From contig JAFVDF010000010.1 in assembly GCA_017478625.1 (NCBI GenBank), positions 1 through 33,691 of the forward strand: DNA of 33,691 bases. Direction: 5' to 3'. The notes beneath the pieces are model-generated. The model made no database searches. It had not been told where the DNA came from and was given only the letters and a program-made list of their open reading frames with translations. The stretch is from Alloprevotella sp. (lineage in GTDB: Bacteria; Bacteroidota; Bacteroidia; Bacteroidales; Bacteroidaceae). A program made the translations under genes and the position numbers. Shown in pieces: positions 6,944 through 15,884 of this stretch (the first letter of the stretch is position 1; each line of letters begins with the position of its first letter).

Positions 6944-6951
6944 CAAAATTA
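6944..6951 (-). promoter_or_regulatory. Promoter -7 element of fba
   Basis: TAATTTTG on the minus strand matches TAnnTTTG exactly, 75 bases before the fba start. Between it and the gene lies a small inverted repeat (CTTTCA 6921-6926, TGAAAG 6933-6938) in the leader; its role is unknown. Confidence 0.6.
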
Positions 6952-7031
6952 CGAAAAAAACATTGAATTTCTATATTCAGGTTGGATTTTACTTTTATCA
7001 AGTAAGATCTCTATCGTTTGTTCTAAAATGC

Positions 7032-7640
7032 TCAAAAATCAGACAGACTTAATAGAATTTCTTCTCGTATATGTGGGCGGATAAGTTCCTGCTCTTTTTG
7101 GTTCAGCGTATTGAACGACAATTTTGCATATAGATTGTTCTCGTGTGGTTTAATATAATAATAAATGGTAGCCTCTTGTTCCAGATGTTGATAGGCTAAT
7201 TGCAGGTTCTTGTTTTCGAGTGAAAGGTCTGTCTTAAGAAAATCCGAAAAAGATAATAGCGGAAAGTTATTTTCAGAAGGAAGCCAATCTGTCACATTGT
7301 AAACCGCTACTTCCCCATATTGATAGTGGACCGAATGTCTCTTGATAATCACCAATTCTTGTTTCTGTGGAATGGTTCGAAGTTGTATCAACGTGTTTTC
7401 CGTCAGTTGTAAATCAATTTGACAACTATCTTTATATACGATGTTACTTAGACCATTCAATTTGTTTCTTACATTGCTCTGAGCACTAGCATCGTAAAAA
7501 TCCAAGAGATTCAGTCTGTCGTTTTTCTCCAGCAAAGGCATCAAGTGCCTAGGCATATTTACGAAAATAGAATCGATGTATTGTGCAGAAGCTGATGCAA
7601 AAGCTCCCAGTCCCCAAAGAATAAGAAAAATAGCTCTCAT
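7032..7640 (-). CDS. DUF3256-type exported protein
   Basis: The 202-residue protein begins with a signal peptide (MRAIFLILWGLGAFASASAQ). It then has the segment FVNMPRHLMPLLEKNDRLNLLDFYDA, which I associate with the Bacteroidales family DUF3256. The function of the family is unknown; export to the periplasm is expected. I place the start at 7640, not at 7802: the extra residues of the longer frame have no family character and would run across the divergent rpmE2 promoter and into the rpmE2 start. An exact -7 box (TATTTTTG, 7657-7664 on the minus strand) lies just upstream of 7640. Family assignment is moderate to good. Confidence 0.75.
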   Translation of the reverse strand: MRAIFLILWGLGAFASASAQYIDSIFVNMPRHLMPLLEKNDRLNLLDFYDASAQSNVRNKLNGLSNIVYKDSCQIDLQLTENTLIQLRTIPQKQELVIIKRHSVHYQYGEVAVYNVTDWLPSENNFPLLSFSDFLKTDLSLENKNLQLAYQHLEQEATIYYYIKPHENNLYAKLSFNTLNQKEQELIRPHIREEILLSLSDF

Positions 7641-7656
7641 ATCTACAAATGCTACG

Positions 7657-7664
7657 CAAAAATA
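7657..7664 (-). promoter_or_regulatory. Promoter -7 element of the DUF3256 gene
   Basis: TATTTTTG on the minus strand, 16 bases before the chosen start, implies a very short leader and supports the short gene model. Confidence 0.5.
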
Positions 7665-7684
7665 GAAAATAATTGGATTATGGC

Positions 7685-7715
7685 TTGTTCTATTTACAGT
7701 AATAATATAATTTTG
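7685..7715 (+). promoter_or_regulatory. Promoter of rpmE2
   Basis: TTG (7685-7687), a 20-base spacer and TAATTTTG (7708-7715) match the Bacteroidetes sigma-ABfr promoter exactly, 70 bases before rpmE2. Confidence 0.7.
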
Positions 7716-7784
7716 CACCCGATTTAATAAGCCCATTACACCCCTCAGTGTTACCAGCATTGAAGTAAAAATATAAAAAGCAAT

Positions 7785-8039
7785 ATGAAAAAAGGTATTC
7801 ATCCCGAGAACTATCGTCCAGTTGTATTTAAAGATATGAGTAATGGCGATATGTTTTTATCTCGTTCTACTGCAAAAACCAACGAAACTGTAGAATTTGA
7901 AGGCGAGACTTATCCGGTTGTAAAATTGGAAATTTCAAATACATCTCATCCTTTCTATACTGGCAAATCCAAGTTGGTTGATACTGCAGGTCGTGTAGAT
8001 AAGTTCTTCACTCGTTACGGACAAGCTCGCAAGAAGTAA
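7785..8039 (+). CDS. rpmE2: 50S ribosomal protein L31 type B
   Basis: The 84-residue protein starts [22 protein letters not shown] and contains [24 protein letters not shown], the diagnostic L31 segment. The zinc-binding Cys residues of type A L31 are absent, so it is the zinc-independent type B that is standard in Bacteroidetes. It is part of the large ribosomal subunit, in the intersubunit bridge region. It is a single gene with a consensus promoter before it and a strong hairpin terminator after it, which fits high expression. Confidence 0.97.
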   Translation: MKKGIHPENYRPVVFKDMSNGDMFLSRSTAKTNETVEFEGETYPVVKLEISNTSHPFYTGKSKLVDTAGRVDKFFTRYGQARKK

Positions 8040-8072
8040 GCTAAGGGTAGAAGAAATATTCTTACTAATCAT

Positions 8073-8116
8073 AAGGACGGAACTATAGATAAGATTTCTG
8101 TAGTTCCGTCCTTTTT
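8073..8116 (+). terminator. Rho-independent terminator of rpmE2
   Basis: A perfect 13-bp stem (8073-8085 with 8101-8113) with a 15-base loop runs into T-rich sequence, 34 bases after the rpmE2 stop. Confidence 0.85.
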
Positions 8117-8151
8117 ATATTATAGAAATTAATGGTCGCATAATCGCTTGC

Positions 8152-8181
8152 TTGTACTTCTTGATAAAATATGTAATTTTA
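8152..8181 (+). promoter_or_regulatory. Probable promoter of mlaEF
   Basis: TTG (8152-8154), a 19-base spacer and TAATTTTA (8174-8181, one mismatch to TAnnTTTG) lie 32 bases before mlaE. Confidence 0.5.
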
Positions 8182-8212
8182 CAGTTGATTTACCACAAAC
8201 GAATTCTCTGCC

Positions 8213-8959
8213 GTGTTCATAGTACAATTCCTTGATTCATTTGGAAGATATATCCAACTGATGGGGCGCACTTTTAAGCGTCCTGATTCTTGGAGAATGT
8301 TTTTTAAGCAATATTTGCGCGAAATGGCACAATTGGGTGTAGACTCTATACCAATCGTGTTGCTGATCTCGTTCTTTATAGGTGCCGTCATTTGCATTCA
8401 GATAAAATTGAATATACAGAGTGCTTGGATGCCCCATTGGGTTTCGGGATATGTGACGCGAGAAATAATGTTGCTTGAGTTCTCCTCGTCCATTATGTGT
8501 CTTATTTTGTCGGGAAAAGTTGGTTCAAATATTGCTTCGGAAATAGGGACAATGCGCACATCCCAGCAGATTGATGCCCTTGATGTAATGGGGGTGAATT
8601 CAGCTAACTATCTTATTCTTCCTAAGATAGCCGGATTGGTTACGATGATACCCATACTTGTGATTTTCTCTACAGCATGTGGAATTCTCGGTGCTTATGC
8701 TACAGCGTGGGTAGGACATATCATTACGGCTAGCGATTTAACGGCTGGAATGCAGCACGATTTCGTTTCATGGTTCTTTTGGATGGGCATTATCAAGAGC
8801 CTTTTCTTTGCATTTATTATTGCAAGTGTCTCATCCTACTTCGGATATACGGTCAATGGAGGGTCCATTAGTGTGGGAAAAGCCTCAACCAATGCAGTTG
8901 TATCCTCTTCTATGCTGATACTGTTCTCTGATCTTTTCCTTACAAACCTGTTGTCATGA
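8213..8959 (+). CDS. mlaE: MlaE-family lipid-transport ABC permease
   Basis: The 248-residue inner-membrane permease belongs to the MlaE/TTG2 family that moves phospholipids between the membranes. Its typical landmarks are an N-terminal amphipathic region with an LREMAQLGVDSIPIVLLISFF start to the first helix, the conserved stretch GKVGSNIASEIGTMRTSQQIDALDVMGV, and several hydrophobic helices to the end. It overlaps the ATPase gene by 4 bases, so the two are translationally coupled. A substrate-binding MlaD gene would normally follow, but none is in the window; it must lie elsewhere or be lost. Confidence 0.92.
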   Translation: MFIVQFLDSFGRYIQLMGRTFKRPDSWRMFFKQYLREMAQLGVDSIPIVLLISFFIGAVICIQIKLNIQSAWMPHWVSGYVTREIMLLEFSSSIMCLILSGKVGSNIASEIGTMRTSQQIDALDVMGVNSANYLILPKIAGLVTMIPILVIFSTACGILGAYATAWVGHIITASDLTAGMQHDFVSWFFWMGIIKSLFFAFIIASVSSYFGYTVNGGSISVGKASTNAVVSSSMLILFSDLFLTNLLS

Positions 8960-9723
8960 TAGAAGTAAGTCACGTTACCAAACGCTTCGAGGACAAGACG
9001 GTTCTCAAGGATATCAATACCATATTTCCAGATGGTAAAACCAATCTTATCATTGGGCGCAGTGGAGCAGGTAAGACGGTTTTGCTAAAAACCATTGTAG
9101 GTCTGTTGCGACCCACGGAGGGTGACGTACTCTACGATGGTCGCAGTTTCGTAAATATGTCCAAAAAGGAACTCGCTCTCATGCGTCGAGAAATGGGAAT
9201 GATTTTCCAGTCTGCGGCTCTTTTCGACTCGCTCAGTGTCCTTGAGAATGTGATGTTTCCCCTGGATATGTTTTCTGATTTCACTTATGCCCGTCGTGAG
9301 AAGCGGGCTCTGGAGTGTTTGGCCAGAGTCAATCTTTCCGATGCGGCCTTGAAACGACCCGATGAAATATCTGGAGGTATGCAGAAGCGCGTAGCCATAG
9401 CCCGCGCTATCGCCTTAGAACCACGCTACTTGTTTTGTGATGAGCCGAACTCGGGTCTGGATCCGCAGACAAGCCTTGTCATCGATGAGCTCATATCCAA
9501 CATTACCCACGATCTTAGCATCACAACTATCATTAATACTCACGACATGAATTCTGTCCTTGGTATAGGTGAACACATTATATTTATTTCTGATGGACAC
9601 AATGAGTGGGAGGGTACAAAGGAGGAAGTGATGAATTCGGGTAATCAGGTTTTAGATGACTTTATATTTGCTTCCGATTTGCTTAAGAAACTCCACGAAG
9701 ACAGCCTGCGGGGAGTAATTTGA
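8956..9723 (+). CDS. mlaF: MlaF-family ABC transporter ATPase
   Basis: A 255-residue ATP-binding subunit with Walker A GRSGAGKTVLLK (residues about 35-46), Q-loop MIFQSAALFDSLSVLENV, signature SGGMQKRVAIARAIA, Walker B YLFCDEPNSGLDP and switch NTHDM. These match the MlaF subfamily that powers the MlaE permease in phospholipid trafficking for outer-membrane asymmetry. It overlaps mlaE by 4 bases and is followed by a bidirectional hairpin, so the operon ends here without mlaD. Confidence 0.93.
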   Translation: MIEVSHVTKRFEDKTVLKDINTIFPDGKTNLIIGRSGAGKTVLLKTIVGLLRPTEGDVLYDGRSFVNMSKKELALMRREMGMIFQSAALFDSLSVLENVMFPLDMFSDFTYARREKRALECLARVNLSDAALKRPDEISGGMQKRVAIARAIALEPRYLFCDEPNSGLDPQTSLVIDELISNITHDLSITTIINTHDMNSVLGIGEHIIFISDGHNEWEGTKEEVMNSGNQVLDDFIFASDLLKKLHEDSLRGVI

Positions 9724-9809
9724 TTAGTTCCCACGATAGGTTGGCGATGTTTTCTTTGTTGCAGGCTTGTTCTGTAATATTGTGTCAAAATCATCTTTTT
9801 CGGTAAATT

Positions 9810-9849
9810 AATACACCCCGACAAATGCCTGCATTTGTCGGGGTGTATT
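9810..9849. terminator. Bidirectional terminator between mlaF and nqrF
   Basis: A perfect 19-bp inverted repeat (9810-9828 with 9831-9849) has only two bases between its arms, so about 18 pairs can form with a tight loop. It sits between convergent genes, 86 bases after mlaF and 18 bases after the nqrF stop. Confidence 0.85.
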
Positions 9850-9867
9850 GTAAATAAGTTAGCGTGT

Positions 9868-11142
9868 TTATCCGCCAAAGTTATCAAAGGCAATATTCTC
9901 TGGTGGAACTCCAAGACTGTCAAGTAGGCCTGTAACGGCGTTTGACATCGGACCTGGGCCACACATATAGTATTCAATATCCTCTGGGGCTTCGTGATTC
10001 TTCAAATATTTCTCCCACATAACCTGATGAACAAAGCCAGGGGTATATTCTACACCAGCCTCGTCGGCCACGGGATCGGGACGGTCTAATGCGAGGAAGA
10101 ATTTGAAGTTGGGGAAATCTTTTTCTAGTTGCAGGAAATCTTGCAGATAGAAGACTTCGCTCAGAGAGCGTGCGCCATAAAAATAACTCATCTTTCGGTC
10201 TGTAGTATGGAGCGTGCGTGTCATGTGCATAATCTGTGCACGTAGGGGAGCCATACCAGCGCCACCACCGACCCAAATCATTTCGTTTTTGGTCTCAAAG
10301 TGAGGATGGAAGTCGCCGTAAGGGCCACTCATCAGCACCTTGTCGCCAGGCTTCAAGGAGAAAATGTACGATGAGGCAATACCAGGCATCACGTCCATAA
10401 AGCCACCGCCTTGCTCCTTGGGCTTAAATGGGGGAGTGGCTATGCGGACCGTCAGCATGAAGCGGTCGCCTTCAGCGGGGTAGTTCGCCATAGAGTAGGC
10501 GCGTACTGTTGCCTCTTTATTTACGCATTTCAGGGTAAAGAGGCCGAAGCGCGTCCAGGAATCAATGTATTCTTTTCCGATACTGTCTTTATCTATGTCC
10601 TTGTCGTAGTCCATAGAGAACTCGGGGATACGTATCTGCGCGTAGGAACCAGGGATGAAATCCATGTGTTCTCCCTCGGGCAGGGCCACGATAAACTCTT
10701 TGATGAAGGATGCCACGTTGTTGTTGGAAACGACAGTACATTCGTATTCCTTTACGCCGAGAACGGATTCAGGAACTTCCAGTTCCAAGTCGCCCTTTAC
10801 TTTTACTTGACAACCCAGACGGTAGTTTTCCTTGATTTCCTTACGGGTAAAATGTCCCTTTTCTACATCTAGGATTTCACCTCCGCCGGCTGGAACTCTG
10901 CACTTACATTGTCCGCAAGAACCCTTACCGCCACACGCAGAAGGAAGATGCACTCCAGCGTTATTAAGCGTGGTCAGCAAACTTTCACCCTGAGGTACGG
11001 AGATTGTCTCTTTGCCGTTGATGGTTATGTTTACTTCTCCACTCGGCAACAAGTAGGCTTTGGCTATCAGCAGTATGACTACCAACAGCAGAATCACGGC
11101 GAGAAAGACACCGATACTGATAAGAACGAATTCTATATTCAT
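9868..11142 (-). CDS. nqrF: Na+-translocating NADH:quinone reductase subunit F
   Basis: The 424-residue NADH-entry subunit has one N-terminal membrane helix (about residues 5-30). A plant-type [2Fe-2S] ferredoxin domain follows with Cys70, 76, 79 and 111 (ACGGKGSCGQC, later RLGCQV). The FAD/NADH reductase module has RAYSMANYP for FAD, GGGAGMAPLRAQI for NADH and YYMCGPGPMSNAV near the end. It passes electrons from NADH through FAD to the iron-sulphur centre and on to the membrane subunits. It is the last gene of the nqrABCDEF operon, 6 bases after nqrE. All key residues are present. Confidence 0.97.
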   Translation of the reverse strand: MNIEFVLISIGVFLAVILLLVVILLIAKAYLLPSGEVNITINGKETISVPQGESLLTTLNNAGVHLPSACGGKGSCGQCKCRVPAGGGEILDVEKGHFTRKEIKENYRLGCQVKVKGDLELEVPESVLGVKEYECTVVSNNNVASFIKEFIVALPEGEHMDFIPGSYAQIRIPEFSMDYDKDIDKDSIGKEYIDSWTRFGLFTLKCVNKEATVRAYSMANYPAEGDRFMLTVRIATPPFKPKEQGGGFMDVMPGIASSYIFSLKPGDKVLMSGPYGDFHPHFETKNEMIWVGGGAGMAPLRAQIMHMTRTLHTTDRKMSYFYGARSLSEVFYLQDFLQLEKDFPNFKFFLALDRPDPVADEAGVEYTPGFVHQVMWEKYLKNHEAPEDIEYYMCGPGPMSNAVTGLLDSLGVPPENIAFDNFGG

Positions 11143-11148
11143 ACTGCT

Positions 11149-11772
11149 TTACAAATTTAATCCAGAAAAACACATGAAAGCCATTGCCATCAGGCCGACC
11201 GTGATAAACGTGATGCCGAGACCTCGAAGGGGCTTTGGCACGTTCGTATAGGCCATTTTCTCCCTAATGGCCGCCAGCAACACAATGGCGAGCAACCAGC
11301 CAATACCGGAAGAGAATGCGTAGATGAATGCATCGCCAATACTGCCAATGTATTGAGAAGATTCATGCTCCAGACCGATACGTTGCTGCATGAATAGACT
11401 GCCTCCCATAATGGCACAGTTTACGGCTATAAGCGGAAGAAATATTCCGAGGGCTGAATAGAGCGCTGGGAAGAATCTTTCTACCAACATTTCTACCAGT
11501 TGGGTAATACCGGCTATGACGGCGATAAATAGAATAAAGGCCAGATAGGTAAGATCCTGTTTGAATATACCCGTTTCGGACAAAACTTCCGTCTGCAACA
11601 AGTAGTTAACAGGCACCGTAATGACCAGTACGAATGTAACGGCAATGCCGAGACCGAAAGAGGTCTTTACATTTTTACTGACGGCCAAGTATGAGCACAT
11701 CCCTAAGAAGGATGCGAATATCATATTATCAACAAAGATTGATCTGAGGAAAAGACTTAATTCGTGTACCAT
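11149..11772 (-). CDS. nqrE: Na+-translocating NADH:quinone reductase subunit E
   Basis: The 207-residue integral membrane subunit has about six helices. The two conserved half-helix Cys segments are present, [15 protein letters not shown] (Cys26) and [11 protein letters not shown] (Cys119). With the equivalent pair of NqrD they are thought to hold the intramembrane [2Fe-2S] cluster that links electron transfer to Na+ movement. It is 12 bases after nqrD and 6 before nqrF. Confidence 0.96.
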   Translation of the reverse strand: MVHELSLFLRSIFVDNMIFASFLGMCSYLAVSKNVKTSFGLGIAVTFVLVITVPVNYLLQTEVLSETGIFKQDLTYLAFILFIAVIAGITQLVEMLVERFFPALYSALGIFLPLIAVNCAIMGGSLFMQQRIGLEHESSQYIGSIGDAFIYAFSSGIGWLLAIVLLAAIREKMAYTNVPKPLRGLGITFITVGLMAMAFMCFSGLNL

Positions 11773-11784
11773 ATTCTTTTAAAA

Positions 11785-12402
11785 TTAGTCTTCAATATCT
11801 TTTACAATACTGCGATGAACCCATACGATGCACCCTACTAAAATAAGGGCCATGGCAGGCATCGTCATCATGCCGTTATCGGCATAGCCGAAGTCATAGG
11901 CGGCCTGTGGAATTATTCTGAAGCCCAGCAAGGTGCCACTACCGAGCAGTTCCCTAATTGCTCCAACCACTACAAGTATCCAGGCGTAGCCGAGTCCGCT
12001 GCCAATACCGTCAAGCAGGCTGGGGACGAACTTATTGGACATAGCAAATGCTTCGAGCCGACCCATCAGAATACAATTTGTAATAATAAGGCCGATGTAA
12101 ACGCTGAGTTGTACGCTGACATCATACATAAATGCTCTCAACAGCAGGCTTACAATTGTCACAAGCGTAGCCACCACGACCAGTTGGATAATGATGCGTA
12201 CTCGCTTTGGTATGGTGTTGCGGATGAGCGATATGATGGCATTGCTGAATGCTGTAATAACCGTAACGGACAAGCCCATTACAATGGCTGGCTCTAATTG
12301 CGCAGTCACAGCTAAGGCCGAACAGATGCCCAAGACTTGTATAAGGATGGGATTGTTCCTGCTTAGCGGAGTAAGGAAGGCTTCTTTATTATTGGTAGCC
12401 AT
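11785..12402 (-). CDS. nqrD: Na+-translocating NADH:quinone reductase subunit D
   Basis: The 205-residue membrane subunit is homologous to NqrE and shares its inverted topology. The conserved Cys pair is at 27 (LGICSALAV) and 110 (TNCILMGRLEAFAM), which complete the intramembrane iron-sulphur site with NqrE. It is located 36 bases after nqrC in the nqr operon, and its length is normal. Confidence 0.96.
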   Translation of the reverse strand: MATNNKEAFLTPLSRNNPILIQVLGICSALAVTAQLEPAIVMGLSVTVITAFSNAIISLIRNTIPKRVRIIIQLVVVATLVTIVSLLLRAFMYDVSVQLSVYIGLIITNCILMGRLEAFAMSNKFVPSLLDGIGSGLGYAWILVVVGAIRELLGSGTLLGFRIIPQAAYDFGYADNGMMTMPAMALILVGCIVWVHRSIVKDIED

Positions 12403-12438
12403 AGTTATTTAATATATTGTCTTATGATAGGTTTTAGT

Positions 12439-13143
12439 TTATTGCTTCACGGAGTCCAGATAAGCCTGGAAAAATTTGACATAAGTCTGAATCATCTGAT
12501 TGACGCCGTTGGATGTGAGCGTAGCACCGGTAATACCATCACATTTAATGGGTGAACCGCCAGCCTGCCCACTCTTGACGACTTCCAAAATAGTGCCGTC
12601 AGTATCAATGAGTGTCTGATTCTCAAATTGCTTCTGGAATTTTTGCTCGTTGATAAGCGCACCGAGGCCGGCCGTCTCACTTTCGTGTGCAAAGTAAGCT
12701 CCGTAGATGGTTTTGCCGTCTTCATTGAGCGAAATATATCCCCAGATAGAGCCCCACAGGCCTTTACCGACCATTGGGAGTACATATTTTTTCTGTCCTT
12801 CTATCTCACACTGATATATAGGCAAGCAATCTTTTGAATAATCTTTTCGGGCAATCTCAAAACCATCTTGATCTTGATTTTTTCCCTCCTTGATAATCTC
12901 GCCGGCTTGGTTTACGATTAAGTCGGCTTTGACTATCGACTTATAGATACTGTCCACACTTTCCTTTGCTATGTTGCGTTGATTGAGCGAGGCCAGAATC
13001 TGTTGCTTCTTGTTGATTTGCTCGTTGATATCTGAACGCTCTTTCAATCCTGCATAGGTGAAAGCCAATAGAAAAGCGACTATTATCACTACAATCGTCA
13101 CATAGACTATTGTATATACATTGCTTTCTGTATTTAGTTTCAT
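12439..13143 (-). CDS. nqrC: Na+-translocating NADH:quinone reductase subunit C
   Basis: The 234-residue subunit has one N-terminal membrane anchor (IVYVTIVVIIVAFLLAFTYAGL) and a periplasmic FMN-binding domain. The covalent flavin-attachment motif is intact near the C-terminus as DGITGATLTS, with Thr208 as the expected phosphoester-linked residue. The flavin transferase ApbE needed for this is not in the window. It is 20 bases after nqrB. Confidence 0.96.
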   Translation of the reverse strand: MKLNTESNVYTIVYVTIVVIIVAFLLAFTYAGLKERSDINEQINKKQQILASLNQRNIAKESVDSIYKSIVKADLIVNQAGEIIKEGKNQDQDGFEIARKDYSKDCLPIYQCEIEGQKKYVLPMVGKGLWGSIWGYISLNEDGKTIYGAYFAHESETAGLGALINEQKFQKQFENQTLIDTDGTILEVVKSGQAGGSPIKCDGITGATLTSNGVNQMIQTYVKFFQAYLDSVKQ

Positions 13144-13163
13144 AAAAATCTCCTTTCTATTAT

Positions 13164-14333
13164 CTATTGATTCGACAAAGTGCGTTTCTGGCGGCGTTTG
13201 ATATTCCGATCTACCACGATGTAGTCAATGAGTGGCGCAAACATATTCATAAATAGAATGGCCAGCATCATTCCTTCTGGATAGCCAGGGTTGAGCACAC
13301 GTATCAGTATGGCAAGTACACCGATAAAGAATCCGTAAAAATATTTGCCCGATTCTGTGCGCGCGCTGGTCACGGGATCTGTAGCCATAAATACGGCGCC
13401 AAAGCAGAAACCACCGAGCAAGAGGTGCTCATACCAAGGGGTCTGTGCGACAACAGTGTCCAATCCTCCGATGTTAAAGAGCCAGGCGGTCAAGCCTCCG
13501 CCGACGAAGACGCTCAGCATAGTCTTCCAAGAAGCAATGCCTGTCCACAATAAAATTACAGCACCTATTAAGATGGCAATCACACTGGTTTCGCCTACGC
13601 TACCGGGAATCAGACCCACAACCATATCACAAATTGAAGTATCGGGCTGTGTCTTGGCTGCAAGTTCGCCGAGCGGAGTGGCCATCGTAGTGCCGTTGGG
13701 AAGTGCATACCCCCAATTAGCGATAGCGTCTTTGGCTAGCCATACCTCATTACCAGACATCTTGGTAGGATAGGAGAAGAAAAGGAAAGCACGGGCTACA
13801 AGAGCAGGATTAAAGATGTTCATACCCGTACCACCGAATATTTCTTTTGCAAAAATAACACTGAAAGCTACGGCAAGGGCAAGCATCCAGAGGGGAGTAC
13901 CTACGGGAAGAATCATCGGAATCAACAGGCCCGTAACGAGATAGCCTTCGTTGATTTCTTCTTTGCGCCATTGAGCAACAGTAAACTCTATGCCCAGACC
14001 TACCAGGTAACTGACGATAATCTTAGGTAACATTACCAAGCAACCATACAGCCACAGTGAGAACCAAGAGGTCTCGGCCAGTTTGCCTGCGACAAGTGCA
14101 TTTTGATAGCCTATGTTGTACATTCCGAACAAGAGGGCTGGCAACAGGGCTATTACAACAACCGACATGATACGTTTAGAATCAATACAGTCGTGGATAT
14201 TCGCACCAGTCTTAGAGGTTTCATTAGAGACTAAAGCGAAACTTTCGAATCCTTCATATACAGAGTGGAAACAGCTTAGTTTTCCACCCTCACTGAAGTG
14301 CGGTCTTAGTTTGTCGAATAATTCTTTTATCAT
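13164..14333 (-). CDS. nqrB: Na+-translocating NADH:quinone reductase subunit B
   Basis: The 389-residue polytopic subunit has about ten helices. It carries riboflavin and a covalent FMN and contributes to the Na+ path and quinone site. It has the typical long N-terminal segment (KLRPHFSEGGKLSCFHSVYEGFESF) and EIFGGTGMNIFNPALVARAFLFF. The expected flavinylation segment reads NGTTMATPLGE, where Thr219 is kept but the preceding SGA of the usual SGAT motif is replaced by TMA. It is 10 bases after nqrA. Confidence 0.95.
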   Translation of the reverse strand: MIKELFDKLRPHFSEGGKLSCFHSVYEGFESFALVSNETSKTGANIHDCIDSKRIMSVVVIALLPALLFGMYNIGYQNALVAGKLAETSWFSLWLYGCLVMLPKIIVSYLVGLGIEFTVAQWRKEEINEGYLVTGLLIPMILPVGTPLWMLALAVAFSVIFAKEIFGGTGMNIFNPALVARAFLFFSYPTKMSGNEVWLAKDAIANWGYALPNGTTMATPLGELAAKTQPDTSICDMVVGLIPGSVGETSVIAILIGAVILLWTGIASWKTMLSVFVGGGLTAWLFNIGGLDTVVAQTPWYEHLLLGGFCFGAVFMATDPVTSARTESGKYFYGFFIGVLAILIRVLNPGYPEGMMLAILFMNMFAPLIDYIVVDRNIKRRQKRTLSNQ

Positions 14334-14343
14334 GACGGTCTGT

Positions 14344-15693
14344 TTATTCGTTTTCTTTTCTAAGAATATCTAATCCTTCTCGTATGACACGTTGCAACTC
14401 CAACTTGCTGGAATCTACAAATTCTGCAACTGCGAAGTCTTCAGGAGCCACTTCATAGATACCCAAGGCCTCTTGTTTGTCAATATCTCCTGTAATGATG
14501 GCTTTGATGAGGAACTCTCCGAGCACATCCATAGGAAGCACGCGATCATATTCTCCGGACATAATCATTTGCCGTTTTCCTCCCTTGATGCGACAGTCTA
14601 ACGACTTGGCTTTCGACTTCTGCAACCAAGAGAAATAAGAGCGTGAAACGGAGAAGTCTTTGAATCGGGGTAAAATCCAGCCGAGCACTTCGTGCTTATT
14701 ATGGCCTTCTGCAATAGCACAAACTTCCGTGGTCCTCAGTGCGGTAAATGCATCCACGTCAGTATGTGTTCCGGTTAGAGGATTACCATCTATGATTCTC
14801 ACATCTTCCGTTTCCTTCAGTGGAATATTGGCTAGGATTTCGCTGATAGGAGAGCCTGCCAAGATACGGAGGTATGAAGGTTCTGTTACCTTATCGCCGG
14901 CTACGGCAATAGTGCGTTCCCAATTTAGTTTCCCTGTCAGAGCATAAGCACCGATAAGGCAAACCCCCGCAGGGTCTATTGTCCAGACCTCATCATTTTT
15001 CCCCGTCGGGGCTATATGATGTATCTGTACACCTACATTTCCAGAGGGATTGGGACCGTCAAAAATATTAATATCCGCATCCTCTTCGGAAATCCACTCG
15101 GCGTTTGTCTGGGTCGGACGGATGCCCAGATGAACCGGAGCAATGTTTTTCAGGATGCGAATACCTGTCTCAAAATCATGTTCTTTGCCTTTTATGACAA
15201 AGTCGAAGTCTGCAGCCAGGGGCATAAGGTTGAAGCAACTTACAAAGATGTCGCGCGGAATGCGGGTACCATCTATGCAGATGTCATAGGGGCGACGATG
15301 GAAGAGTAGGCCTAAACCTGTCTGGCAGAGTGCCTTGGCTGTGGCCTCCGGGCTGGCGTTGACGGATAGGGTGGGCAAGTCGGCCACCTGCTCTCGTTTG
15401 CCGTCGGGTTCAATTATGACAGCCAGCAATTTGCGTCTTTCGCCACGGCGTATCTCCTTGACGACTCCACTTACAGCCGACGTACCGACAACTATCCCGT
15501 TCTTCTTATCGGTTACCAAAGGGGTACCTACAAAAACGACATCGCCTTCGTGAACTAAAATCTTTGGTTGCAGACCTTGCCAGTTAGCCTCGGTCAACGC
15601 CCATAGTTTCGGAAGCGATGCGGTTGTGATTTTTTCGGAGGCAATACCACTGAGTGGAATGTTAAGCCCCCGCTTTGTCTTGAAAACTTTCAT
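14344..15693 (-). CDS. nqrA: Na+-translocating NADH:quinone reductase subunit A
   Basis: The 449-residue peripheral cytoplasmic subunit is the first gene of the operon. It begins MKVFKTKRGLNIPLSGIA and shows the family's KILVHEGDVVFVGTPLVTDKKN barrel-sandwich segment, then HHIAPTG and RILAGSPISEI later on. NqrA lies at the quinone-binding end of the complex. The length is normal. A -7 box at 15745-15752 precedes it. Na+-NQR replaces or complements complex I in many Bacteroidales and builds a sodium motive force. Confidence 0.96.
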   Translation of the reverse strand: MKVFKTKRGLNIPLSGIASEKITTASLPKLWALTEANWQGLQPKILVHEGDVVFVGTPLVTDKKNGIVVGTSAVSGVVKEIRRGERRKLLAVIIEPDGKREQVADLPTLSVNASPEATAKALCQTGLGLLFHRRPYDICIDGTRIPRDIFVSCFNLMPLAADFDFVIKGKEHDFETGIRILKNIAPVHLGIRPTQTNAEWISEEDADINIFDGPNPSGNVGVQIHHIAPTGKNDEVWTIDPAGVCLIGAYALTGKLNWERTIAVAGDKVTEPSYLRILAGSPISEILANIPLKETEDVRIIDGNPLTGTHTDVDAFTALRTTEVCAIAEGHNKHEVLGWILPRFKDFSVSRSYFSWLQKSKAKSLDCRIKGGKRQMIMSGEYDRVLPMDVLGEFLIKAIITGDIDKQEALGIYEVAPEDFAVAEFVDSSKLELQRVIREGLDILRKENE

Positions 15694-15744
15694 TGCAAAA
15701 GTTTAGATATTTGAATTTTAAGTAGAAAACATTTATTTCACGCG

Positions 15745-15778
15745 CAAAAATAATAATTAAGTGCGAAGAATAATCCAA
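15745..15778 (-). promoter_or_regulatory. Promoter of the nqr operon
   Basis: On the minus strand, TTG (15776-15778) is followed after 23 bases by TATTTTTG (15745-15752), an exact -7 box. The spacer is a little longer than the usual 19-21. The box ends 51 bases before the nqrA start. Confidence 0.55.
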
Positions 15779-15830
15779 TTCTTTCCTATAAAAATAGGTG
15801 TCTGACAATAATATTAAGCTATTGTTTGAA

Positions 15831-15869
15831 AAAAATCCCCGGCCATACGAAAAGTGGCCGGGGATTTTT
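15831..15869 (-). terminator. Terminator of the sigma factor operon
   Basis: A perfect 15-bp stem (15831-15845 with 15855-15869) with a 9-base loop ends in a T-run on the minus strand, 15 bases after the membrane-protein stop. It separates this operon from nqr. Confidence 0.88.
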
Positions 15870-15884
15870 GGCGGGATTATGCGG

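Noticed and set aside
13345-13773. Plus-strand open frame opposite nqrB
   Set aside because: nqrB is unambiguous, and the opposite frame has no domain or promoter.
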